Counted from the stretch's first letter, positions 34,110 through 46,720 are shown. The stretch is 64,000 nt of DNA from Heliopora coerulea (GCA_030142905.1 JASJOG010000505.1:1-64000), one strand, 5' to 3'. Notes: generated by a model not told the origin, from the sequence alone. Made by a program: numbers and translations.

Positions 34110-36057
34110 TTTCCTATTCAAAACATTCGCATCGACATTTTAGAAAAATGGATGCTACGTCTCTGCTCCCCCGCTTCCCCCGTTTAGCACCCGGTCGGGG
34201 ACTTTGGCCCCTACAGCATAGAATCTCAGTCGCCAACTCAAAAGTATCAGGATCTTGAACAAGAGCCCCGCAATTGTTATAACTATACACTTTTTTATGG
34301 TATGACAATAAAGGGTAGTTAATTATTTACCAATGTGAACGTGTATATAGTATGTTAGTATAATTGCACTGGTGATTATCGAAAATCCCTAAGAGTAATT
34401 AGTCAGAAAGTTACGTCATAAATTTCAATAATAACCTATAGGTGATTAGAACCATAGAGATCGTAAGGTAAACTAAAGTATGCGTTGTCCTGAAAATTTG
34501 AATGAAACTTGAACGCTGCCATTTTTAAGCAAATTTGTGGTAAAAAGGGGACCAAACTTCTATGCCCCTAATCTCTTCTTGCAAATTGAGGGCCTTGAGT
34601 CAACATGAGGGGAGCAAAATCAAATGGGAAATATTTTCAGCTTTAGGTGAAAACTCGTTTTTCATGATATTTTTTATAGTGAAACCTCGCATTCAGCGAA
34701 CTACAGCTGGATTTTACCTGGAAGAACTATCCCAGTCTTTTGAAGAACATCAGTGCTTTACTTTACCAATCACCAAATACGAAAACGATTTTAGACTGGT
34801 TTTTCAGGAGATTGAACCGTCGTGAAAATACAGGCAGAAATAATAGAAACTAAAAGCAATTAAAATGGATCTTGCGTAGACGTGATAAATCCATAAACTC
34901 GATCCTATATTTGGAGTTGCTTACCACAAAAGAAACAAACCCGAATGGTGATAAATTATTCAACTAACTGGCTTACGTATCCATGGAATTTTGGTTTATT
35001 AGTAGCTTATTGCGAGTTGACATCTAACTGTTGGTTTTCAGCTCATTAGGAAAACTCAGAACAACAAAATAAATTTGGTAAATCTGTTTAACTAACAAAC
35101 AAATTATAACACCCTTCACGAAGGACAGGTGCAATAATTTAATGCAAGAACAAAAGAGTGATTCTTCCATGTCATTGCAGACACCTCTTTGGGAACAGCT
35201 CGTATTATAAAAAGATTGGGATGACGCTTCTAAGAGCAAAAGAATTGGGTGACTTGAATACTCTAAAAGAATTTCAAATAGGGAGTTTCAGCATGAGGAA
35301 ATTTACTAACATTTTGGATGGTGTTGTCGCGAAACGGTTTAAAGAATTATGGTACTGTCTTTGTTCCCGGAGAAGTTTAAGATGGCGAATATTAATAACG
35401 AAGAACTGGTCCGTAACATTACTGACAATGTTAACTGACTCTGACTTCTTCGTGCAAGGAAGTAGACAAGAGATCTAATTAAAAAACAGATCTCGGGTTA
35501 GTCTCTTGATTGTCGACGGTTGAAGTGTTGCAGACTTGCAATCCTTGCGCTTTTTTTTTCTATCCTGTAATATCTTTGTTTCATAACCTAAGGTGACTTT
35601 AAGCGGAACGATTTTTTGTTGAATATGTTGCCGCTGCAAAATTTTGTTAAATATTGTTGATAAGTGGTATGTCTTTGGTGAAATTTAATCCTTTTATCTA
35701 ATTTTTGTTTCCAATTTAGGTTCATTTACGTTCTGTTGTTGGTACCACTGTTTACTCAGATTTGTTCACTAAGTTTAACTGAGCGAAGCTTGCTGTAGGT
35801 TGTTGCTTTAAACTTTCCATTCCTTGTGGCATTTCTATCCGTTTATTTGTTTAGAAGTTAGAACTATATGCTTAGAAATAGCTCTCTTTGTCAAAGGACA
35901 AACTGTCGCGGACAAACTGCAGCGAAGCATAAGCGTATATTTTGCTGCATAGATTGTCATGAGTTTATTACATACTCCAGGATAACAATCGCATCGTGCA
36001 TAATAATCGTGCAAATGTCAAAGTTAAACATAAAATCATAAACGGGATACATTTGGA
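34110..36057. other. Non-coding flank of duplicated copy A
   Basis: It matches copy B (41624-43702) at the DNA level. The open frames seen here (for example 34562-34825 and 35158-35478 plus) are not conserved in frame in the other copy, which argues against coding. It probably includes the 5' UTR and promoter of the ankyrin exon. Confidence 0.55.
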
Positions 36058-36125
36058 GAATCCTTCACGCTACCTTTAACTAGAAGGCAAATACCATTAA
36101 GTACCTTATCTAAGTACTGATAAAG
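36058..36125. repeat. Dispersed repeat R2, copy 2
   Basis: TCCTTCACG, CCTTTAACTAGAAGGCAA and ATTAAGTACCTTATCTAAG, as at 19268, 43703 and 58100. Copies at 36058 and 43703 are related through the segmental duplication. Confidence 0.6.
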
Positions 36126-36675
36126 TTTGATGCAATAAACGATGTTCCTGTAAGTCCATGTCTGCCACCACCATCCCCTTCCACCATATGTAAATTACTC
36201 ATTGAACTTATCTTACTTAGTTCCATAATTTTTTTTCCGAGAAACAAGTTAAGCTCTATCTCCTCATTATAGAGCAATAAATCATTACAGCAATTTTAAA
36301 GTAAACATTGATGCACTTACTTTTTCCCTTGGAGGCTCTTTCTTCCCTGCATGTTTGTTTCAGTTGTTGGCTTTACTATGAACAGTAAATATAAAAATAC
36401 ATGAAAAGTACTTTTAGTTGAAATGGAATATATATAGTATACTACAATATTGAAAATATTCAGAATATTTGTTGTTCCCAGTGGTCTAAGTTTGCATCTT
36501 TATATTTAGGCAACGTAGTAGTTGGCGTCAGGTGTTGCAGGTGGCCAGCCAATAAATTATGGTAAAAAATTAAATTAAACAAAATTAAATTATATAAAAT
36601 ACAGTGAAGTACAGAAAGGAATAGAAAAGTAAAGTACAGTAAAAGTAATTAGTAAAATAAAGCAAAAAAATAATT

Positions 36676-37958
36676 AAAGCTTGTTGAAGGCTACCCCAAG
36701 AGTTTAATTTACGTTAAACAAGTATGAGGCAATGCAATCAAATACTAACATAGTGTATGTAAATCTTTGCCCCAAGGGAATTTTGAAGTTTAGTTACTAA
36801 AACCTAAAATCTCTTCGCCATCTCTGATTTAAATCTACTAGATCTCTGACTTTCCTCGTACAATGTACGGTGCAATGAAATGGGCGGTGTTGCGAAAATT
36901 TAAGTTGAATAATCTCAGCCTAGTTGTATGTAAACTTTTGACTCCAACTGCATATAAATATGTGACTTTAACTTAGCTGCCATCGGTTACTGGAAAGCAA
37001 GCTTTTGTCCGATGCTTCGAACTGCAAGCCTGTCCATAGAAACGTACGTTCTATTTAGACAAATTGATTATTTCATTGTAATTGGACTATGGTCGACAAT
37101 CACGAACCATCTTGGTTGCTTTCGAAATGAAACCAGTCGTTCTAGTGGCGCAACTACAGGGTGGGAAGGGTGGGTAAGGCCTACTCGCCCCAGAGCAAAA
37201 GGAATTCATTAGAAGCTCCGAGAATTCTGTAATGTCATTATTATTTTAATATCACGACGGCATGAATTTGCTCGAATCAGTCTCAAACTATTTTCAATTC
37301 CCAACATGATCAAACAGTTGCATTAAGGCAAATTTTGACCCATCGTCTCTTTCATAATCCATCTATTTATGTACGACAGATTTACCAAAGAATTCTAATC
37401 AATAAGCGAAAGAATTTTCACTGAAGTCCCCTGAATATTACAGATAAAATCCTGTACTGTGATTCTATCCGTTCTGTGTTAAAGCTACACTGTCATTTGC
37501 TTCCAGATTCTAATGAATAGTATCGGGAGAAACTTTACGAAAGTTGCGGCGTCGACGCCAGTAAACAAAGTAGTTCCAATCCTACAACAGTGAAGCAAAC
37601 CTCATATTCTAAACCTAGACATTTTTTCTTCTTTCTAAAATGCTTCCAAGCTATTCTAGTCGGTCGATTAACGTTTTTCGTTGAACATACTTGAAACTTC
37701 CCGGTGTTTTAAGAGCTGCCGTTACTACGAAACGGTAAAAATGTTCTTCCTCATGTCTTTACTGGAGCCAGGGCGGTGTCAAGAATACTCTTGGGATTAT
37801 TCATTTCCTTTGTTGCACAAGAGAAATCATATTGCAAGGTCACGTCATGCTTTCGTAAACTCCCATCTCTATAAGTCGAGATGCAATTACCAGAAGTGGT
37901 AATTTTTTCAAATGAAGTCTAGGATTAGGGTTAGGTTTAGGATGGGGATTAGGGTGAG
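36676..37958. other. Spacer between the two segmental-duplication copies
   Basis: About 1.28 kb with no recognised gene. It contains a CAGTGGCG-like sequence near 37145 and, at 37916-37955, a short GGATTAGGGTTAGG stretch bordering copy B. Confidence 0.5.
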
Positions 37959-38070
37959 GTAACCGTAACCCCAGTGGAGTAACGAGGAAAATTGCCGCCA
38001 GGGGCGGGAGTAAAAAATACTGCCCCCCTATAACGAAGAAAAGAAAGAAGAAAAAAAGGCTCCAAAAGCA

Positions 38071-39386
38071 GGCATGCGCAGGGGCGGACTGAGCGGTAGG
38101 GCAATGGGACATTGACCGTGGGCACGGATACTCTGGTGGCCCAAAAACACCGCGAGGAAAAAAAATTAATTTCTTTTTGCAAGGAGTCTCTCGAATGGTT
38201 CAAAAGTCGCTGACAATCACAGGCAGCCGCCGATTCACGGGTATAGAAAGCGTAAAACCATAAAAACTGCCAGATTGCAGTTCTGCAAGCATGGAGAATG
38301 ATAAAAATTAAACCGACACATTCAGCCCGATCAACAAAGATTTTGCCGACGTCCACCGACGTGCAGCTACATTTATCAATGAAGTGACTGATAAGTTAGC
38401 AATAGAAAATATCAATCTTTCACCAAAGCTCCCAGAAATTCGTTCAAATCGACGATCAACGTCGCCCACCGCAGTAGATAGTTCAAAGAGACATTTTGAG
38501 ACTTCCTGTCATAACGTCATTCTAGACACAGTGGTACAAAACATCAACAGACGATTCAGTGGTCACAAAGATCTACACAAAGAAATTAGCTTAGCGCAGC
38601 TAGCGCAACAATGCTCAACGCAATACCTGAAGTGAAGCCCGAAATTGACACGGTATCATTACGAGAGGATCTCGTATCCCTTGCATCAGATTACGCTGCA
38701 ATCAAACAAGGCCTATTGCCACTGGATCCCGACGACGATTCAGATGAAGCTGAAGATGAAAACTTAGATGGTGAAGTGAATAAGCCTCCGCCCTCAAAGT
38801 CAAACGAATTGGTAAAGAAAGTCGTTTGCCTAAAGTATTTCTCGTGTGCTTTCAGATTGCTGTTCCAGTACAGGTTATTCTCAACAGGATACGAAAACTT
38901 GTACTTACACTGTAGTTTACCAGTATTTGATTACACTAAGCATTAAACAATGCTTGCGCGAACGATCCTTTTCAAAACCCAAAATACTGAAAACGAGACT
39001 AAGATCCATCTTAACACAGGACAATCTTGAGGCACTCATGTTGATTGCTGTGGAAAAGAATATTGCACTGCAGCTTAAGACGACAAAGAGCGCATCTCCG
39101 ACAAGTTTGCTCTAACGTCGAAGGAACTTAGCTCTTTACTTTTACTGCAGACCACTAAAGAATACAATAAGTCGTAAAGACCGGAAGAAGGTAGTTCAAA
39201 TAAATACGTTTGATTATTGGTTAATTTAGTGTGTCATGCACTCGTTTTTATTTTGACATCTAATGGAATTAATTATAGTCGAGCTATACACGACATTTAG
39301 GCACTTAGTATTAATTTTTTCTTAGGGGCCCAAGTTTTCCTCCTGCCTGGAGGCCAAAATGTTGTCAGTCCGCCCCTGGGCAAGCA
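38071..39386 (+). mobile_element. hAT remnant, copy B (1300 bp) with 8-bp TSD
   Basis: Element 38079-39378. It begins CAGGGGCGGACTGA and ends TCAGTCCGCCCCTG, so the inverted repeat is exact here. Flanking octamers are GGCATGCG and GGCAAGCA, which together with copy A suggest an original GGCATGCA. This is the same insertion as 31029-32331, carried by the duplication. Confidence 0.85.
38360..39180 (+). pseudogene. hAT transposase (ZMYM1-like) C-terminal fragment, copy B
   Basis: Pieces in three frames: FETSCHNVILDTVVQNINRRF, then EIDTVSLREDLVSLASDYAA with an acidic DPDDDSDEAEDEN stretch, then ITLSIKQCLRERSFSKPKIL followed by KTRLRSIL and LMLIAVEKN. The order matches a ZMYM1-like hAT C-terminus, broken by frameshifts near 38610-38630 and 38850-38900. 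Not functional. Confidence 0.8.
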
Positions 39387-39704
39387 CAAAGAATATTTTA
39401 TCGCAAATGGAATATTCTTTCTCCACCATGTATATTAATTCAAATTACTAACCAGTACTCAAGGGTAAACTTATGCAAACTTTGCTTTTCAACGGCTATC
39501 AAGCTTCAAATAAATAGTCATTAGTTGGTTTTACATTTGTCTATCAACAATACGAGAATGACTTAGTATCTAGGTGAACGTTTTCAGGACACTGATGGCC
39601 GAAAATGCCGCCCCTCGAAAAAGAACCGCTTGGGGCTTCTGCACCAATCGCCCCTCCATCCTCATTACACCACTGCCTAACCCTAAACATAGATTTAAAC
39701 TTAA

Positions 39705-39805
39705 TTTGATTGGGATTAGGGTTAGAGTTAGGATTGGGATAAGGGTTAAGTTTAGCATTGGAGTTAGGGTTAGGGTTAGAATTAGAGTCAGGGTTGAGGT
39801 TAGGG
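39705..39805. repeat. Degenerate TTAGGG-like repeat, copy B
   Basis: GGATTAGGGTTAGAGTTAGG and GGGTTAGGGTTAGAATTAG variants. This is the duplicate of 32663-32765. Confidence 0.75.
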
Positions 39806-40783
39806 TCAAATTTAATCGTAAACTTAATTTGATAATTATCATTATTTTAGTAAGATGTGCAGTTCAAGCGAAAATAAACATCTCCAGAATAAACTTTAAA
39901 TTGACGTTAACCATCAAAATTATAAGCACGTGCAACTGATCATTATTGTCAAAATAAGGGTGAGAACAATCTGTACGAGTCCAACAAAATTTCTGCCGTT
40001 TTCGTTTTTCCCATAAATCTTGAATAGGGGGACTGTCTAAAATATTTGGCGTCTTGCGTGGGGCAAAATTCAGTTTTAGGCCTTACAGTCAGAGAAAATA
40101 CCCACGACTGTGCATGCTGGCAATGAACCGCTTTCAGTGCCAGCATCAAGTTTTCCGTTAAAAAGGTTTTATTCTCACAGAGGTCTTATCTGATGTGACA
40201 GTGTTCTCATCGTACAAGGCTCGTGGAAGAAACGCTCTTATCACTCGTGTTTTTGACGTGAAATCAATAATTTTGCTGTGAATTACGATAGTAAAATTAA
40301 AATGTCAGAGATATCTCGTCAAATGGCCTCATTACAGTCTATATCTATGCGACATATGGTGTACTACGTGGCTGTTTCTTTACAGGAGCATGAAGTGTAT
40401 ACATTAATAAGTCGGACTTGCACCCCGACTTCGACTGGGAGTTTATTTGACTGGATTCGGACGCGGATTTGGACTCAGATTTCGTAAAAAGCAGGCCTGC
40501 AGAGAAGGGGGGCAGGGAATGCAGATTGCCCCAGGGTCTCGTACTCTGAGGGGCCTCAGATTGTAAGGGCCTCATTCTTAAGAATTCCTCAAAATGCCTT
40601 AAAGGCCTAAAGGCCGACTGAAATTCTTTTTGGCGTTTTGGGTGGGGGAGTGGGGGTGGATGACCACATTGCCCCGGGCCTCCTGTTGCCTGTCTGTGGG
40701 TCTGGTGAAAAGCACAGACTGCTTATGTGGCATCAGCATTTTAATTTTTTTATTTTATATTACTGAGAATAGTAACCCCATAT

Positions 40784-41146
40784 TAGGACGTGATTACGTG
40801 AGACGAGCTGGCCCGTTTACCGGGCCAGCCCGCCAAACAATGATAAACTCACTAAAGAAAATAATGTGATTACATGGCAATGAGCCAGCCCATTTACTGG
40901 ATCGCCTCGGTTCAAGCCAACCGGGCCAGCTTGGTGAACGAGCCAGCTCACCTCATGCAATAATAATCATCCTGGTCACCGGGCTAGTTTAATGCCAGGG
41001 AGCATGCGAACATAGTAAATTTAAACAACAGTCGAGTTCGGCAAGCGGGCCAGCTCACTTCATGTAATATCAAAACATAATCTTTTCCGGCAACAGAGAT
41101 AGCCCACTAGCCAAGCCAGCTCGCCTTCGTGTAATCGAGGCTTTAG
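40784..41146. mobile_element. Inverted-repeat DNA element present only in copy B
   Basis: Element about 40787-41142. The left end GACGTGATTACGTGAGACGA and the complement of the right end (GCCTCGATTACACGAAGGCG) align base for base with several differences, and both continue into GAGCTGGC. Internal GGGCCAGC motifs repeat in both orientations. Copy A reads straight through CCCATATTAGAATGC at 33430-33444, the empty site. Copy B has TTAG on both sides of the insert, so the target duplication is 3-5 bp including TTA(G). No protein is encoded; it is a MITE-like element. Confidence 0.82.
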
Positions 41147-41247
41147 AATGCAAAATACTTGATAAACAATTAAAGGTCAAAATTGAAAAATATAAAATAT
41201 AAAAAATCTTTGATCCATCAGAATAAATTAAAATTCACACTAATTAC

Positions 41248-41623
41248 CTGCTTCTGCAGCACACTGCATAAGATATTCAGTCACCCTGGTATGTCCATTC
41301 ATTGATGCCAAATTAAGTGTGGTAACACCATATTCATCTGTTGATGTAAAGTCACTGCCTTTGCTGATGAGTAATTTTACGATGTCTAGATGACCCTCCC
41401 CGCAGGCATAGTGAATAGGCAACCAACCATACTTGTCTCTACAGTTAACTTCAGCACCACGTTGGATTAGATAATCAGTTATTGAAAAATATCCAGTTAA
41501 ACAAGCATCATGTAAAGCAGTTCCCCCCAGGAATTCTCCCTGCTCTTCAATGTCTGCGCCATTCTTCACTGCAGCTTTAACGCCATCCAAATCTCCTTTC
41601 AAGGCTGCATACCTAACAGACAT
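41248..41623 (-). CDS. Distal ankyrin-repeat first exon (intact)
   Basis: Minus-strand exon of 376 nt, ATG at 41621-41623, donor CAG|GTAATT after 41248, ending in phase 1. It encodes 125 residues with about three and a half ankyrin repeats (GGTALHDACLTGYFSITDYL, then LPIHYACGEGHLDIVKLLI, then LASMNGHTRVTEYL). Spliced to the Roc exon at 30077 it would complete a 1007-residue ankyrin-Roc-COR-Death protein with no stop (exon lengths 376+1977+309+57+305 = 3024 nt). The 11.2-kb intron would skip the broken ankyrin exon at 33542-34109. Alternatively this exon belonged to a second gene copy whose body is lost or lies elsewhere. Confidence 0.72.
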
Positions 41624-43702
41624 TTTCCTATTCAAGACATACGCATTCACATTTTAGAAAAATGGATGCCACGTCTCTGCTTCCCCGCTATCCCCCCTCC
41701 TTTTAGCACCAGGTCGGGGACTTTAGCCTCTACAGCATAGAAAATCCCAGTCGCCAATTCTAAAGTATCCGAGTTAAGAACAAGAGCCCCACAATTGTTA
41801 TAACTATACACTTTCTATGGTATGACAATAAAAGGTAGTTAATTATTCACCAATGTGAACGTGTATATAGTATGTTAGTATTATTACACTGGTGATTATC
41901 GAAAATCCCTCAGAATGATTGGTCAGAAAATTACGTTATCAATCTCAATAATAACCTATAGGTGATTAGAACCATACAGATCATAAGTGAAACTAGAGTA
42001 GGTATTGTCCTGAAAATTTGAATGAAACTTGAACGCTGCCATTTTGGAGCAAATTTGTGGTAAAAAGGGGAACAAACTTCTATGCCCCAAATCTTTTCTT
42101 GCAAATCGAGGTCCTCGACTCAACATGACGAAGGCAGAATCAAATGGGAAATACTTTGTGATTTTGGTGAAAACTGCCGTTTTTCATTATATTTTTTATA
42201 GTGAAACCTCGCATTGAGCGAACTACAAATGGATTTTACCTGGAAGAACTATCCCAGTCTTATGAAGAACATTAGTGCTTTACCTTACGAATCACCAAAT
42301 ACGAAGACGATTTTAAACTGGAGATTAAACTTTCAGGAGATTAAATCTTCATGAAATACAGATAAAACTAACAGAAACTAAAAACAATTGAAATGGATCT
42401 TGCGTAGATGTGACGAATTCATAAACTCGCTCCCATATTTGTAGTTGCTTACCACAAAAGAAACAAACCCGAATGCTGATAAATTATTCAACTAACTGGC
42501 TTACGTGTCCATGGAATTTTTTCTCTTTGAGTAGCTTATTGTGAGCTAAATTCTAACAGTTGTTTTTTTTTTGGTCGTTAGGAGAACTCAAAAACTACAA
42601 AATAAATTTGGTAAATCTGTTTAACTAACAAACAAATTATAACAGTCCTCACGAAGGACAGATGCAATATTTTAATGCAAGAACAACAGAGTGATTCTTC
42701 CATGCCATTGCAGACACCTTTTTGGAAACAGTTTATATTATGATAAGGTTCGTATGATGCTTCTAAAAGCACAAGAAGTGGGTGACTTGAAAAATAAAAG
42801 AATTCCAAATAGGGAGTCTCAACATGAGGAAATTTACGAACATTTTGGATGGTGTTGTCGCGAAACGATTTTAAAGAATTATGGTAGTGTCTTTGTTGTT
42901 CCCGAAGAAGTTTAAGATGGCGAAAATTAATGACGAAGAACTGGTCCGTAACATTACTGATAACGTTAACTGACTCTGACTTCTTCGTGCAAGGAAGTAG
43001 ACAAGAGAACTAATTAAGAAAACAGATCTCGGGTTAGCCTCTGGATTGTCGACGGTTGAAGTGTTGCGGACTTCCAGTCCTTGCCGACTTGGTCACTTAT
43101 GTCAAACTCAAATCGGTAAAATGCAACGGTTTGCAATATGTGTATCGAAACAAATGATTGTTTTGCGACGGACAGAGTGGTTTTTGTACGGCCTTTTTGT
43201 ACTTTGTTTTTATCCCGTACTCTCCTTGTTTTATAACCTAAGGTGATTTTCAACGGAATGATTTTTTGCAGAATATGTTGCCGCTGCAAAATTTTGTTAA
43301 GTATTGTTGATAAGTGGTATGTCTTCAGTGTAATTTAACCCCTTTGTTTAATTTTTGTTTTCAATTTAGGTTCATTTACGTTCTTTTGTTGGTACCACTG
43401 TTTACTTAGTATTCTTCACTAAAATTAACTGAGCGGAGCTTGTTGTAAGTTGTTGCTTGAAAATTTCTCTTCGTTGTGGCATTTCTATCCGTTTATTTGT
43501 TTAGAAGTTAGAACTATATGCTTAGAAATAGCTCTCTTTGTCAAAGGACAAACTGTCACAGACAAACTGCGGCTAATCATAAGCGTATATTTTGCTGCAT
43601 AGATTGTCATGAGTTTATTACATACTCCAGGATAACAATCGCATCGTGCATAATAATACTTGTTAAAGTTAAACATAAAATCATAAACGGGATACATTTG
43701 AA
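41624..43702. other. Non-coding flank of duplicated copy B
   Basis: It matches 34110-36057. Incidental open frames are not conserved between the copies. It probably contains the 5' UTR and promoter of the distal ankyrin exon. Confidence 0.55.
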
Positions 43703-43770
43703 GAATCCTTCAACCTACCTTTAACTAGAAGGGAAATAGCATTAAGTACTTTACCTAAGTACTGATAAAG
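43703..43770. repeat. Dispersed repeat R2, copy 3
   Basis: CCTTTAACTAGAAGGGAA and ATTAAGTACTTTACCTAAG. The segmental-duplication partner of 36058-36125. Confidence 0.6.
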
Positions 43771-44320
43771 ATTGATGTAATAAACGATTTTCCTGCAAGT
43801 TCATGTCTGCCACCACCAACCCCTTCCACCATGTGTAAATTACTCATTGAACTTATCTTACGGAGTTCCTAATTTTTTTGCTCAGAAACAAGTTAAGGTC
43901 TATCTCCTTATTATAGAACAATAAATCATTACAGCAGTTTTAAAGTAAACATTAGTGCACTTACTTTTTCTCTTGCTGGCTCTTTCTTCTCTTCATGTTT
44001 TTTTTTCAGTTGTTGGTTTTACTATGAAGGGTAAATATAAAAATACATGAAAAGTACTTTTAGTCGAAATAGAAGATATATAGTATACTATAATAATGAA
44101 AATATTCAGAATATTTGTTGTTCCCAGTTGTCTAAGTTTGCATCTTTATGTTCAGGCAACGTAGTAGTTGACGCCAGGTGTTGTAGGTGGCCAGCCAATA
44201 AATTAATATAAAAAATTAAATTAAAGAAAATAAAATTAAATAAAATATAGTAAAGTACAGAAAGGAATAGAAGACTAAAGCACCGAAAAAGTAATTAGTA
44301 AAATAAAGCAAAAAAAAAAT

Positions 44321-46715
44321 AAATAAATAAAAGAAAATTGAAAGAAAATTGAAATGACATGGAAATGAAATTGAAATGAAATTGTAATAAATATGGAATA
44401 AAAGTAAATAAACTGAAAAGAGATGAGATGAACAGAAATGAAACGAAACAAAATAAAATATTTTAATTGGATGCTTCTTAAACTTCAGTTGATCTTGAAC
44501 CCATTGCATCTCCTCTCGTTCACGAATAAATTTGTCTGATAATAGTCAGAATAAGTTAATCATGGTAGTCTATGTATGTAATGGGTTAATGCTCAAAGGA
44601 GACACCTGAGTCCCTGAGAATGGAACATGTGACATGTTGATCACGAGTGACTTTCTCAGTTTTAACTTTTCAGTAATACAATCACTCAAATGGCAGACCG
44701 AATTGCAATGTATTCTAGCTCGCATGTCTACTGCTTTACAACAGGTGTAACAAGATACTGCCAAGGTCTTCGAGTATCAATATGTCATTTATTGTTTATG
44801 GATATAATCAGTAATAAATTACTGACATACTTAGACTCACATAACTGAGCAGAACAATTCATATGGTACACCAGCGCTGTTTCAACTATTTATGTATAAT
44901 AACAGGCAACAGTCACAATTACAGTAGGTAAGGACGGCAATTAAATGACTTTAAAATCCAAACATTTTCCCCAGCAGGAGAGTGCCCTCCACAACTATGC
45001 TTATCGTCGTCAATAAGAATTACACCTTAATAACTTTCCTCCATTAAGACCCCGCTAACAGTTATCGGCGTTGGTGAAAGAAAAGATCCAGTAAAGGTAA
45101 AACTCGTACAAGAGGATTTAAATGAGAACAAAATTATTAAGAGTTTTCTGGGATCCTGCCAGAAATTTAAAAACAGTGTTGCTATTGTTACACAACGTGG
45201 ACAAAGTACCTGAACAAAGTAGCTGACATTTTCAGTAACAGACTTCATAACTCGTGAAACAAAAAAATGCAATTCTAACATGTTTTCAACCCACTCCTAC
45301 GCATTGTTTTCAGCTAGTGCTATTCATTGACGGTTTGCCATATTTTCTATCTTTCTAGAAATATAGAATGATGTCCTAAAAGACACTAGTTGGTTGCATT
45401 TTTTATGTTTGCCTCGGGACAAAATATCTTCAGTTCTACCAATTCTCAAGCAACAAACAGACTCAAACAATTTCGATTTCACGGTCTGTTAAATGGACAC
45501 CTAGAGGTTACTTCCAAGCGTAAGATGTTTCCTCTAATGTGACTGTTTGAATGATCGAAATAAATCATATAATAATATCAATACCATAATCCTATTCGTG
45601 AACGAAGCAGGTCTTGTCATCGTGACAACATTTATTTTCTTGTCTGACGTCTTCATTTAAATTTACAATCAAACGTTATTAAAACATGATCTTTCTTTAT
45701 TGCGACTGTAAATCTCTTGGTCAGGAGTACAATTGCTTAATGACGGCAATAAAGTATGGTGAGAGTGAATCTGGATAGAAAGAACCACCAAAATAGGGTA
45801 TTCAAGGCTGCATTCAGGAAAATATTTTTATTTACTAGCAATAAGTAAACATGTTTGACGACAATAGACTTATACCAATGTAGCATATTCTTCTCCAAAT
45901 TTTGTATTCTCATGCAAACTACAAAGCATAAATAACTTACTGTTGTTTAAGAAAGCTTGGAAGAATGTGCGTGAACCAAAATCTGTTGAAAACGTGAATT
46001 CTGGATTAGAGGCATTCAGACACTTTTACAACAGTGACGTGGCAAGACTCCGTACAGTTATTTCAAAATGTACAAAACATGGTAGAGACACAGCAGTAGT
46101 CCTTCCCTATATTTCTTCTAGAGGTTTCTTCGGATATCCAACATGCAGATGAGATAACGTCTTTTGAGCTTATTCCTAACCATTACTTGTTTGAAATTTC
46201 ATTGATTTTCGGGTTATTTCATATCAGTTACGCAGTTTTAATTTCCATTAACGAAAGTCAATAACGACTCTTTCTGCGGTGGCGTATCAAAAAGCAAGAC
46301 TCTGAGGGATGGCCCTCCAATTAACATTCTAGTACAAACGTTGACTTCATGAACTATAATCATCAAATTTAGTTTATTAAAATAAATACTTAAACTAAAA
46401 CAAAGAAGATATAAGCGAAGCTGTCATTACCCAGAACATTTTCCTCCACTGCTGCTTTAGAGAAAAAGATTTAATGTGTTTGTCTTTCTGGGTAGCAACA
46501 ACTACAAGAAGACACAAAGCCTTTTGAATGCGGCGTAAAATACAGAATGTATAGAAAAATACAGTGTATAGAAAAGTGTGTACTTAAAAATAATGGACAA
46601 AAATGTTCAAGATAATTTCAATTTGAGAATTTGAAATAGTTATTGTTTTTTAAGTATATAAAATGCTTGGATCTAAAATAATATAATCCAGAGACCAGGA
46701 TTTTCTGTCTGAACA
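44321..46715. other. AT-rich non-coding stretch
   Basis: It starts with A-rich AAATAAATAAA and GAAATGAAATTG simple repeats (44310-44460). Short open frames at 45027-45281 (minus) and 45943-46152 (plus) have no family resemblance. No element boundaries were seen. Confidence 0.4.
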
Positions 46716-46720
46716 AAATT

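Larger units (their letters stand above)
30909..36675. repeat. Tandem segmental duplication, proximal copy (A)
   Basis: About 5.8 kb matches 37959-44320 in the same order and orientation. It starts with AACCCCAGTGGA / GAGGAAAATTGCC, then a hAT remnant, a TTAGGG-like stretch, an ankyrin exon, and a long 3' flank ending near AGTAATTAGTAAAATAAAGC. Copy A lacks the 356-bp inverted-repeat element found in copy B and lacks about 350 bp present in B at about 40146-40490. It has two extra ankyrin repeats. Confidence 0.88.
37959..44320. repeat. Tandem segmental duplication, distal copy (B)
   Basis: About 6.4 kb matching 30909-36675 in the same order: AACCCCAGTGGA start, hAT remnant, TTAGGG-like stretch, ankyrin exon, then the shared flank up to AGTAATTAGTAAAATAAAGC. 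It differs by a 356-bp insertion at 40787-41142 and about 350 bp at 40146-40490. Its ankyrin exon is intact, unlike copy A. Confidence 0.88.

Noticed and set aside
34114..34308. Minus-strand frame upstream of the proximal ankyrin exon
   Set aside because: It lies in the probable 5' UTR, has no motif, and is not conserved in frame in copy B.
35158..35478. Plus-strand frame in the duplicated flank
   Set aside because: The matching frame in copy B (42691-42915) is broken and shifted, so there is no sign of selection for coding.
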